In this document: piece after piece, positions 34,597 to 45,945 of the stretch | How positions within the stretch are numbered: the first letter of the stretch is position 1 | How the letters are laid out: every line of letters begins with the position of its first letter | DNA from: Mactra quadrangularis | Taxonomy: Eukaryota; Mollusca; Bivalvia; Venerida; Mactridae | Assembly (NCBI GenBank): GCA_025267735.1 | Contig: CM046311.1 | Location: 27,571,399-27,635,398 of the forward strand | Reading direction: 5' to 3' | Length of the DNA stretch: 64,000 nt | Translations under genes and position numbers: made by a program | Notes under the pieces: model-generated | Databases searched by the model: none | The model's input: only the letters and a program-made list of their open reading frames with translations | What the model was told of the DNA's origin: nothing

Positions 34597-35390
34597 ATAT
34601 TTACTGCCGAAATCAAAGCAATATATCTATCTTAAACGTACATTTCAAGTGATATTAATAACATGTTTATTATTTTCTCAGATTCTCTATCTGTATTACT
34701 GGTCATAAAAATCGTGATTCAGACAGTATACTTATTAAAAATATCGAATTAAAATTACATGAAATACTGAAATCTAAAATAGTACACATCTGCTGGATAC
34801 CAAGTCATATTGGAATACATGGAAATGAAAAAGTAGACATTTTAGCTAAATAGTATTTAAACCTTCAACCAGTTGATATCAAATTACCAAGTAGAGATTT
34901 CAAATGTTCGATAAATTCGTTAATTAAGTCAAAATGGCAAACAGTGTGAAATAATGCTATATTTAATAAGTTACATGACATAAAGCAAACCCTTGAATCG
35001 TCTTCCTCAATAATATTTGCTATTCGACGAAATCAAATAGTGATTACGCGATGTAGAATTGGTCATACCAGATTAACACATTCATACCTTCTCAAAAGAG
35101 AGGAAGCACCTAAATGTATACCATGTGACGAGCATTTCAATGTAAACACGTTCTTCTTGACTGTCAGGATCTTAAATACATCCATGACAAACATTTTAAG
35201 GTTAACTCATTTAGAGAACTTTTTCAGTCAGTACCATCACATGCAGTACTAAGCTATCTGAAGGAAATAAACATTTATCATAAAATATAGGACTTAAAAC
35301 GATTATAAATCGGTTACATTAATAGTATCATCAATTGCTGTCGGCGCGATATAACCTATGTGTGTTGATGCGCCGAAAAACCCTAACAGT
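34597..35390 (+). pseudogene. LINE RNase H end and 3' tail
   Basis: TAEIKA at the left carries the conserved acidic residue of RNase H. Further on, after stops, come IFAIRRNQIVITRCRIGHTR, LTHSYLLKREEAP and KCIPCDE. These are the R-x-R-x-G-H-x-x-L-T-H region and C-x-x-C cysteines found after RNase H in these LINEs. A closing hairpin with arms ggcgc (35343-35347) and gcgcc (35370-35374) lies near the likely 3' end. No poly(A) or clear target-site duplication was found. Confidence 0.75.
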
Positions 35391-37505
35391 TATATACTAT
35401 GCTAAAGTAACTGTTTTCATGCAAGTTTTGGTATTTCATTGTTTAAACCTTCTAAACGGAACCATAAATACCATCATCAATAGTTTAGGATAGGAATAAA
35501 TGCGATGACCCTGTACATGTATGTGACATACTTATTATTTAGTCTCAAATGGTTGATATTACTTGTCGATGAATGAGTATCAGATTTTATTTAAGAATAT
35601 GTTTGTTCTATTCAAATTATAATATTTTAGTAGTTTTTTAAACTAATAGGACTTACAGAAATGTAGGAGTTATACGACGACAACAAACATCGGTGAATAG
35701 GATAATGTCACTAATACACTTATGTTTAAATACATTACATTTTCCCGTTAAATTTGAATATATACTTGTATGGTGCCTGATATGAACCGCTTACATATCG
35801 ATGCATTGCACTGCTTTTTTAAATTATCACATACTGTTTTTTATCGTATTAAACTCTGGCTCTGGTCTAGTTTTACGGGAAAATAATTATATTCTCTATG
35901 AAATAGGATACTTCATATTACAATATCTTTCCCATTGTTTTATGATAGCATTGACATGGAAGTGTAAACCAAATCATTTATCTTTCGCCTGCTTGATTGT
36001 ATAGTTGGTATATCAGATACTATGAAAACATGCTTAAGGCGAGGGATCATTTTGTTTAATTGTTTAATGTCGTTTTTACTACATTTGGTACGAGATAAGG
36101 TTAGGTGAGCTGGCCGCTTATATTTGACAATAATTTGTGTTGAAACGGCGTTCAATCTCATTAAAATTTAATCCAGATTTCTTGTTGATAGTTAATGGAA
36201 ACAGGGGTAACATAGGTAACGTGCAATACTCATTGAGCTTTATAATAGATCATATTGTTTTAACCTGACGGTCGGATAAAACAATGTTCCTTCACACAGA
36301 ACAATCGGTAGAGTGTACACATGTTTCGATTCAAGTCATGGTTGTTTAACCAAGGGTGCTGATAATAGATTTCTAGACGATGTAAATAAATTCTCTGAAC
36401 AGAAGTGTGTAAATGACACATACGACATGATAACTACGACGTTTCACGACAAAACAGAAAGTAAATGTAACAAAATCGTCATTTGTCTTTATGCGGCTAA
36501 CATTTGAAAAATGATACTTAAAGCTCAAATCGTAGGAGATATTCGATGTATTGTTGTTTTCGTATCTTTTATTCGAAGCTGATTTGTTGCATTCCGAACG
36601 AGACATGATATACAATGTAACATTTTAATACATGTGACGCCATGTTATAGTTTTTGCTTAAGAATCCATATATAAGATAAATGTTATATTAATATTGCAG
36701 GTTGTCTTTATAGTAAGTCAAACGTATTTCAGAAATAATGAATATCTCCTTGGGGAAATTATAGTCATAAACTCTTTGTATCGTTAATATAACATTATGA
36801 AATTGGAGATTATAATCTGTCTGAGTATTAAAAGACGCAACTGTATGCAAGTAATTTATTATGGATTATAATACAACTTTGACGTAGACGTCTTTATATA
36901 AGTAGTGTCCATGGTATCAGTATTTTTTCTCTATGAGTATTATATTAATATATGAAGATTAAACTTTTTAATCGTGTCATTTGTTTCTAAAAATATGATA
37001 AAAGAGACATATTTTCACTTTTGCATGCGTAGATTGTATAAAAGTTTTAGAAAATACCACATAAATACATTGATGCAAACATTTCAAAGAGTATTGCAAG
37101 ATGAACTTTTTTACTTTTGAATCAATATCACTGCTACTGAAACTTAAACGCGGAATACATTTTTGCAAAAACTAAGTAGTTCAATTGAGTGTCTTTAGCA
37201 AAACAAATATACTTCTTTCAAAAAATCAAATTGAATTTCAAATTTTGTATCTGGGATGTATTGTTTTCCTGGTAAACAATTTTGTCAAAATTGTTTCTTC
37301 AAAACCACGATCTGATCATTGATTTACATAGACATTGCATTGTCAAAGTTGGCTACAGAGAACCTTGAAAACAATATCCATAAAACATTACTGCGCCATC
37401 AATGTAATATAATACAAAATATTACATAGCTCTAGCTAGATTGTGCACTTCTTGTCTCGTTCATATTTACTGCATGATTTACTTTAAATGGCAACTAAGT
37501 AACAG
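35391..37505. other. Intergenic, nothing recognised
   Basis: About 2.1 kb of AT-rich DNA with short opposing open frames and no structured repeat. Confidence 0.4.
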
Positions 37506-37690
37506 TAAGAAACGCGTGATCCAGTGCTTGGACGCGCGCTTAGGGATAGAAATGTCCCAGGTTTGAACCACACTAGGGGCACATTTATTTCCTTTGAGCA
37601 AGAATTTTGCCTACATGTGTTCTACACACTAGGCGTAAATGAGTACTGTTAGGGATCGCTAGCCTTAAGGTGATTTTAATGAACGGGAGT
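37506..37690 (+). repeat. Degraded SINE of a second type
   Basis: A box-A-like start (gtgatccagtgcttgg), a B-box ggtttgaacc at 37560-37569, then tttcctttgagcaagaattt and ggcgtaaatgagtactg. The module ccttgagcaagac... followed by gtgtaaatgggtac is common in several animal SINEs. The remnant at 56690-56800 shares the ccttgagcaaga phrase. Confidence 0.5.
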
Positions 37691-37894
37691 TATCATACAA
37701 AAGTGTAAGTCGGCTGAACTTGTATATGTAAGCAGACTTGAAAACGGCACTTTGTTAAACTTTAATTTAATTAATAATTTAATAAATTTACCTTACTTGA
37801 TAAAGGCACAAATTAAGTTAAATTGTTAGATTTTCTTTATTGCTTTATTTTCTTGAATATTAATTTCCTTCTATATTTCTAGTTTTACAAATCC

Positions 37895-38130
37895 TATAAC
37901 TTAGTGAAGAGGGTAATATTACATCTGTCAGACTCATTGTCTTGACTGCTATAGATAAATATTTTATTGCCATTTTAAATGTGTATTGTAGAGAGATATA
38001 TTCCCTAATATTTCTCATATTTATTAATAAAATATGTCTGTATTTTTATGATTCCACTAGGTTTTGTATATCGCCAACTTTGAAGACATATGGAACATGA
38101 CACTCCATGGTATCAGTTTATATTTACTGT
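37895..38130 (+). repeat. Diverged duplicate block C1
   Basis: Aligns with 45695-45945. Shared phrases: ataacttagtgaaga, gttacatctgt (ttacatctgtca here), gactcattgtcttgact, agagagatatattccct, ttataat/tatgattcc and gggttttgt/aggttttgt. Same orientation, about 7.8 kb apart, moderately diverged. Confidence 0.6.
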
Positions 38131-38590
38131 TCTCAAATAGATTTAGGTTGTTGTGTTTCACGAATTGTTGCAGTTGAAATGTATTGTGTTTTCGCTTGAT
38201 AGGGTAGTGAATGTTATTTGCTTTAAAATCCCATTACTAAATAGAACGCTGATAATTATCAAGTATCACGCTTTTGCTTAAAACTCTTGCAAACATTTAA
38301 TGAATATATAAAACGCACCCAAGGCACAAAAAATCAAGTATTTTCTTCAGAATTTATACTTATACTATTTAAAAATTAGCGATATAACCCAAAGTAATGA
38401 CTCTCCGGAAAATCACGAAACTCAACGAACGAGATCGGAACATCCCGTCGTGGCTAAAAATAACAACAACTTCAAATCGGAAGAAAACAAATTTTCTGCT
38501 TTGATAAATACATATTTGTTAAGTGAATTTCGTGCGAAAGCCAATTAAAACTCACGGAATCATGTAAACAGTTTTATACATGAACATATA

Positions 38591-39195
38591 CTGACGGGAA
38601 AAAGAAACGACAGAAACGTTTGCTGATAGGCCACGTTTAGGTAGAATGAGTGTAACGTCGGTAAGACAACTAGACAATATTATATTTACGCCATCGTATT
38701 TCGCTTAACAGATTTTCATGGCAGTATCTACGTCATGTGTGGTGAAAGGGTAACTGTGTATGCCAAATGAGTCGATAAACAATGGGAAATCTTCTTGTTT
38801 GGCGTAAACGGTTCTAAAGTTATGCCACCGTCACCAACGTCTATCACTCCGCTGGTATCATCGCGGTCATGATGTTGGGAGAAAGTAGAGTTCAGTGAGG
38901 ATTCGCGCTTCGGCTTATGTAACGCCCTCAGATTTATCAATGTTTCAAAACGAGTTTAAGTCACAGCTCGTTGTTTGCCAAGGTAATCTCGTGGACATAC
39001 ACATAGACCAGCTTTTATGCTCGGTGAGTGTCTCTAGATTCGGGCAACGTCATGACTGTGTCTTTCAGCATAGTAACGACAGACCTCACGTTGCGCATGT
39101 CACCAAAGACTTCTTACTGGGTGAAAACATTGTTTACTAATATTATTCTGAATCACGAAAATTATGTACCTAGTTGAAATAAGGCGTTTCTTTTA
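38591..39195 (+). pseudogene. Tc1-like transposase, C-terminal remnant
   Basis: 38895-39140 is open. It reads SQLVVCQGNLVDIHIDQLL, then DCVFQHSNDRPHVAHVTKDF and LLGENI. This is the catalytic-core region of Tc1-family transposases (GNL...Y-x-x-x-I-L; then Q-D-N-A-R-P-H-x-A); the second catalytic Asp is lost (QHSNDRPH). Upstream pieces in other frames (GERVTVYAK, VMMLGE) match the region before it. A possible TIR core lies at 38597-38609 (gggaaaaagaaacga) and 39183-39194 (ggcgtttctttt), resembling the family TIR at 19.86 and 55.15 kb. The DNA-binding N-terminus is missing. Confidence 0.7.
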
Positions 39196-41475
39196 AGCAT
39201 CAGTTTAGATGTCTGCGTACTTAAAATTTGCACGCACTGATTTCTCGAGTAAACCACTGGAAAAGCGATATGACATATCCAACACTTTACAATTTTGTGT
39301 AAGTTTTATCAAACACCTTTCAAGCAACTTGATTGGCTGAGAGGGTATCTCCGTAGTCTAATTTGCATGTTATAAAAGTACCCCACTTTTATAAGAAATA
39401 AATTTTTTGAATTACTTGACCCCTAAAAGGGAATCCGCTAGAGAGTTATTATAATCCAAAGACAGTTATATTCTATTGTCGTTTTGATGATAAAGATTTT
39501 GTCTTCGTTTAGTGGCTTTAAATAATCTTAGCATTTGGTGTTTCGAGTTTACAATTAAGTAATATTTAAATGTGAAAAAGGCTTTTCCAATCTTCTTCAA
39601 GGTTGACATGTTACAATATAACTTTTACCAAAGAAGCGTTGTTCAACTCTTACAACAGAATAAAAGAGCTTTCAAACACAATGCAAGCACAAAAAACTAA
39701 ACACCATACTTCACTGTAGAAAGACTGGTATTTTGCTATAATATAGTATCGCTCTATTATCATTGACATTTTTTTTGGAGAATTCAAAGAAGTGTACATA
39801 TTCCTCTTACGCCTGTCTTCCAAGAGTTGTTTACAATCTTCACAGTTCATGAATTGAAAGAGACACTATTGCTATACAACATTTCTTTGTTGATATAGAT
39901 AAAGAACCTGTCTTCATACAGGACGTATCATGTATTGTCAAAGTTTCCTTGCAGACTGAAACATGACATTAACATAATGCAGGTGTTGTTCTCTCTGAAA
40001 TACTATCCATTAGAGAGATGTGATTAATCAAGTTACACATGTAAAGTGTTCAGACTTCCAAAATCTATCTCTTTGATCTGTGGAGAAACGAATACACGAT
40101 GGTAAACATTGATCACGTCGGAAGGAAATAGGAGAGAATGGATAACTTGTTAACATGAGCGTCAACATTACAATCTGATTAAAACCCGATCTACAATTTT
40201 ACCGCTCGCATACTCGCTAATGTAGATCTGGCTATTTCCAAACGAAGGTCACGTTCAGGTGACCTTTTCTCATCATAATATTCATGACGAAATTGTTATG
40301 ATACGTAACTTGTTTACATCGTCTACGTCACGAAATTTGAAATGAGCCGCCCAATCGCAGCCTGTGAATATTACCGCGGTTAAATTAGCAAGCAAAACTT
40401 GGTCTAAAAATAGAAATTACGAAATCAAAATGTGATTAATAGTGTTTTCGTCTAGATGAAAGCTACGCATTGATTGGTCGACACAAAGTTCATCTCGACG
40501 TGACCTCAAAGGGAAAAAGTACAGATCCAGTACGACCGTGGTCTACTGGATATGTGTTTACGCAGATTGGTCAACATTACAATTTAGAATTTCAAAAAAT
40601 AAGAAAACAAGTACTGTGTCAGGGCTATTAGTTTGGTCATTCACGTACATATGTGTTCTTTACATTTTAAGGGTTTATATTTATCTCAAATATTAGGCAG
40701 TAGTCATATACATAACTTGATTTCCAAAACCCCGGAGTTCGCCTCCAAGGGTTTGTAATTGTTAAGTAATTTCTATTTATGTCATTTTTGTGTAAAGAAA
40801 AAATTCACACAAATAGAAGTTGCTTTCTCGCAATTTAATTCGCTACTCCATGAATGGAACAATTTTAGTAACCTTGTGTTTACATTTTCAACCATGATAT
40901 GGTTATGAAAGATAGTAAAATATCATATAAATGTTATATACATATTTGGTTTAAGGACTATGTAAAAGTTGAAATTACAGAAAGGTACCTTTAAGTACCG
41001 ACCCCCAAAAAGTTGGTTAGGGTAAATGCAGCGCTAAAAATATCATAATGTTTAATTATCCCTCTTGCCTGAAATCTTTTGGACCAGGCAATATTATCGT
41101 AGGTACTTCACATCACCTGTGAATACAGAAATAAATACGATATTTTCTGTGCAAGTTTCCTTTTATTCTAGCGAACAATTTCAGAATACATATGCAGATA
41201 TTGAATGCACTAATATTACTCTAGATGTACTGAGGCTTACATTTTCTATATCTGTGACTGAATTAACATATATGAACAAACAAATAAGTGGGCTCTGTAA
41301 TCAAAATTTGGGTGTCCATTTTGTGTGTATTAAAAACTTATTCATTACACATCTTTGCGGATGTCAGTGGCTAATCACAAAAACGTGTGTACATACGCGA
41401 ACTGAGCTTCTTTCTAAAGATTGCAAGATTTCGATGAAATGTCTTAAGAATGGTTCATTTTTTATAAAGTTATTA
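39196..41475. other. Intergenic with one perfect hairpin
   Basis: A perfect 10-bp hairpin (ttataaaagt 39370-39379, acttttataa 39385-39394, loop acccc) is the only structured feature. A 137-codon plus frame at 41065-41478 ends just inside the next transposon, has no recognisable motif, and is not called. Confidence 0.4.
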
Positions 41476-42204
41476 TAGGTCGTTTGCGTTAATGCTGGAC
41501 CCCTATTTGCCTTAAATATCTTTAAAACTATTAGAGCGATTTTGCTAAAAATTCTAATACAATCTTATTTAAATTTTTCCTTCTAGGATTTAAATTTTCA
41601 GAATTTTTAATAGATAAATAAAAAAGTTTTCCATAAGGTACAATGCAAAATATTTGGAATTTTTTATCAAAAATCCGGCGGGAGGTAAAATAAGCTGTTC
41701 TGATTTTAACATTGTCATTCTTCCAGTGTATTTATACTAACTCCCGTGCGTTTACAGTAAATATGTCGCTTAAATAAACACTCGACGGTCTACTGAATTG
41801 TAAAGCAGAGGCCCGTCTTTAAAATCGTACGTGTAGAATATGTATAGATTTTGAGGATACAGACGACAGTGATGATGATATTTGAGTTTGTATATACTGT
41901 TATACTTAGTTATCAAATACAATTTCTAACCGGGCCTCATATTTAGCTATTATTTTGTATCTACTGTTATGTAGCTGTTCTGATTATGGCACATACCCAT
42001 TTAACAAAAGTCACTTTTTGGCTTCAAAATTTGCATTGCATGTCTATGGGAAGTATGTTATGTAATTAAAGAAAAAATCTTAATTTTTGGATTTGAGAAG
42101 GAAAATGCTAGTTATGATCACATACAAAATTTGAGTTAATTCTATCCAATAGTTATTGAGATATTTCATGATTTTAGGGGTCCAGCTTTAACGCAAACGA
42201 CCTA
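41476..42204. mobile_element. 729-bp DNA transposon, copy 1
   Basis: Ends are 30-bp inverted repeats with one mismatch, starting taggtcgtttgcgttaa and continuing gctggacccct. TA (or TATA, if the outer TA is not part of the element) flanks both sides. It is the same length as, and nearly identical to, 57984-58712, with about seven substitutions noted by eye and none changing length. No transposase; a short acidic-looking stretch (gacagtgatgatgat near 41868) is the only hint of former coding. Superfamily uncertain. Confidence 0.9.
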
Positions 42205-45149
42205 TACTATATATGTCTGTAGATTTGATGATTTATTGTTTTAAGGTATTTATCTGACGCCACGTGGGAACTTTTTTGTGCCTAATTACTTTATTTTGAC
42301 ATCCATCGGTTCCGTCTTATATTGGTCGATGTTTTGTTAGCAGATGACCATTTATTGTGTCATACCACGTTTGTTTAAATTGGCCGTGTATTGAAAAATC
42401 AAGAGTATGGTGGCTCGGTATAGCCCTCGTGCATTTTCTTCGAGAGCTTCTAATCTCCGTTTGTGAAATTGTTCGTTGAAGTTTGTGGAACATATTGTAT
42501 TCTTTAAATGTTTTGTTGTTTATAATGTATTGTTGACAACAAATCATGTGACCAAAACTTTAGGGCTTCACCACTTGTCGTTGACTTAAGTCAGATCGTA
42601 TTATACGTAGCAAAGATTTTAAGTTTCGAGTGCGTCTTTGAAAGTCTCTCATCGTAAAACGTAAGTTCAACGTAAGTAAGTAATTTCGGAAATTTCGCTA
42701 TCTTACGTAAGATTCTTATGAAACAGTCCCAGTTCTTTATCAGCCCTGCGTTCAGTTAGCATTTAACGTTAGTCAATCACCGTTACTGTTATGAACGGTT
42801 AATTGAAGCGCGAACGTTTAAAGATAGCGGACAAGAGAATCTTTACTTCAATTTATTAGAAGAATTCGGAGAGGAGGAATTGTTTTCTTGTTTACTTGTT
42901 TTTTGAAAATTTATTGATCTAAATCAACGGGAGTAACACAGACGACTTCGTTGTAATGGCAGTTACTAATTTGCACAATATACTGGAACTATTTTGTTTC
43001 AGGTTGTTTCATACTCGCGTACTATATACTTGAACCGTTAGCTGTTTGCCTGAAACGTTTTCCGCTAACAGGCCGTTCAATAATGACATTTAAGTGAATT
43101 ATACCTATTTTAAGTGTGTACCTTTCATTACCTGTGTCCATTATTGGACACCGTACTTTTTGTTTGTACTACTTCTTTTGTGTAAAGTTGTATTTTGGAC
43201 ATGTTGAATATTATGAATTTTAGTATATAGAGATATTTTATTATACTGATTTCAGACAATGTATAAATGAATTTGTATTTTTAACTCTTAGTGCATCTGT
43301 ACGGAAATGTACACAATCTGATTGGAAGATTTTATTTTAACTGTTTTCACTGTACTTCATGCAAACTTGCACAAAAGTTTACATGTTTAAACTCACTTTT
43401 TCATAATAAATAAATATTACGAAACCTCTTTTTTGATATTTTTCTATTAAACTTACTTATTTATTTCATTAGGATTAAAATGAAAACTGAAATTTATGAA
43501 AATTATTTGTAAATTTCAATTATTGCAATCACACCTATTTTAAAGTCATGAAGGACATTCGTAAATTACATAGTCCATAAGAGGATCGACTGTTCCTGCT
43601 GATATTGATTACTACGCTGACATAATGGTTAGTGACTGCACCAAATATATTTGCAGGCTATCATTGTTTGTTCAGAAATGGGTTGATCAAACGTGGAGAA
43701 GGTTTTGACAGCAATTAGTAGTCGAAGAAATGGAAGTGTTAACATAACATAGATATAGTAGACATATTAATGCCATGCACTTCGAATATGGTTGAAATTC
43801 ACTCTTATTATAAAGTTTTATGTCTAAGGAAATACATTTGATATACTGACATTATACAATATACTTTGTTTATTACAGTATTTTCACTGTGAAATATTCC
43901 TGTAAAAAGTCCAGAAGTACTGACTTGGTTCTCTGATATCTCATCATGATAAAAGCATACAAAATATTTTCTAATCTATATGCAATTACATTTTCCCTTT
44001 GTTTTAAGTGAAAACTAATTACGTCCTGCGTGTGTTATTGTCACACTTTTACACTGTACTTTGTAATCAAGGAGTTAATAATTTGCGTCCCCTGTAGGTT
44101 GACTAAATTGAAGACTGAAATTGCAAATATATCCAACGTGTGAGAAAACGAACAGACGCAAAAGATATTTTTTTCACATTTTAGTATTACGAATGTTGGG
44201 ATATTTAAAACTTAAATATATCTGTGATATTTGCCTTTCCTGTTATAAAATGTTTATTTATAGGGTTTGTTGTATTCGTATATTTATTATACATAAACAA
44301 TTTAAACATACAGTGAACAATGTAAAATTACATAAAACCGTCAATTTCAAATTATAAAATACATGTTACATAATATAGAAATACAACACAATGTATGACC
44401 TGAAGTTATTGATAGAATTTGTTATCATACAACGGACAATAACATATAAAGAGAACTTCGTTTTCCGAGAATTTTTCACAATACGGACAATATTTAAAGC
44501 TCTATCTATATATTAAAATGTCGAAAGGAACTGTTCTAAGTTCATTGTACGAAATGTCATCCGAATTTTAAAACGCTTAATTTCACTGGACTAACTGTTT
44601 TACTTCAATGAGAAATTATAATGATAACTGCTTAAATGCCAAGATAACAGCCCAATCCCTATCTTCACTATCAATTTATCATTCTACAATAAGTTTTATG
44701 ATTAAAACCTTTCATCACACTTAAGTTTATTAATTGATAACTCAAATTTCATTCAGAGAAAAACACAGAGAATAAGATGTAATCATAATTGATTACGTTA
44801 TATAAATACAAATGTATATCGTTACAACGTATACTGCTTTTTTAAGGCATCGGTATAAATAATACATTAAAACTCCATTACAGAATGTCAATAAAATCAT
44901 TTACGTCATATATTGAATTAAAACCCCGCAAGAGAAAAATATCCGCTTTTGAAATTGCTGGTATTATAAATAACTATTTTTATAGCACCGGTTTGTTTTT
45001 TACATACCAGTAAGGGTTTACAAAGAAAATTAAAATTTATGATTGCCAGCCTTAGTTGAAATTAACTTAAATTGATAAATGTGTCGACAATATGGAATTA
45101 CGACCATACAAAAATCAATATAGTAGATTAACAAAAACAACTTAAGTCT
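42205..45149. other. Intergenic, nothing recognised
   Basis: Nearly 3 kb of AT-rich sequence with no tandem or inverted repeats, element ends or exon-like frames that I can support. Confidence 0.4.
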
Positions 45150-45208
45150 CAACTTGCTCACCGTTCATGGAAAGGCTAAATCTCTGGATTTAGCTGTTAA
45201 CCACTTAC
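45150..45208 (-). mobile_element. Meta-type SINE core fragment
   Basis: ggaaaggctaaatctctgga followed by tttagctgttaacc is the core of the SINE at 19277-19589 in the same orientation. The tail beyond about 45150 is lost. The next SINE segment is expanded into the minisatellite to the right. Confidence 0.8.
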
Positions 45209-45610
45209 AAGGTACATACTTCAGTCAGTGACTGACAACAAGGTACATACTTCTGTCAGTGACTGACAACAAGGTACATACTTCAGTCAGTGACTGACAA
45301 CAAGGTACATACTTCTGTCAGTGACTGACAACAAGGTACATACTTCAGTCAGTGACTGACAACAAGGTACATACTTCAGTCAGTGACTGCGACAAGGTAC
45401 ATACTTCAGTCAGTGACTGACAACAAGGTACATACTTCAGTCTGTGACTGACAACAAGGTACATACTTCAGTCAGTGACTGACAACAAGGTACATACTTC
45501 TGTCAGTGACTGACAACAAGGTACATTCTTCAGTCAGTGACTGACAACAAGGTACATACTTCTGTCAGTGACTGACAACAAGGTACATTCTTCAGTCAGT
45601 GACTGACAAC
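45209..45610. repeat. 31-bp minisatellite born from a SINE
   Basis: Thirteen tandem units of 31 bp (aaggtacatacttcagtcag then tgactgacaac), total 402 bp because unit 6 lacks one base. The unit matches the single-copy stretch gcatactttcgtcagtgact-gacaac of the intact SINE at about 19408-19432. It contains the palindrome gtcagtgactgac. Variants alternate (ttcAg, ttcTg, ttcAg, ttcTg at units 1-4; ttcTg with acaTTc units at 10-13), pointing to duplication in 62-bp pairs. Confidence 0.95.
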
Positions 45611-45694
45611 ATCCTTGCATGATTAAGAATTAGATTTATTTTTATTGAACATTGACTCATCTTATCTGTGTATACCAGACGACGTGCAGACAAT

Positions 45695-45945
45695 TTCTAT
45701 AACTTAGTGAAGATGGTCTGTTACATCTGTTCTGACTCATTGTCTTGACTGTTTTAGGTAAATATTACCTTCCTTTTCTAAATATGTTTTAGAGAGATAT
45801 ATTCCCTGTTGTTAATCGTATTCATTAATGAAATTTGTCAGTACCTTTTTATAATTCCTCTGGGTTTTGTCTATTGTCGAGATTTAAAACCATAGAATTT
45901 CCGACGCTCTATACTGTCGTTTTGTATTCAATGTTCCCCAATTAT
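45695..45945 (+). repeat. Diverged duplicate block C2
   Basis: Partner of 37895-38130. Confidence 0.6.

Noticed and set aside
41065..41478. 137-codon plus-strand frame
   Set aside because: No motif, no splice context, and it runs into the 729-bp transposon end; likely chance.
45209..45610. CRISPR-like appearance of regularly repeated 31-bp units
   Set aside because: Units are directly abutting with no unique spacers, the genome is eukaryotic, and the unit derives from a SINE.
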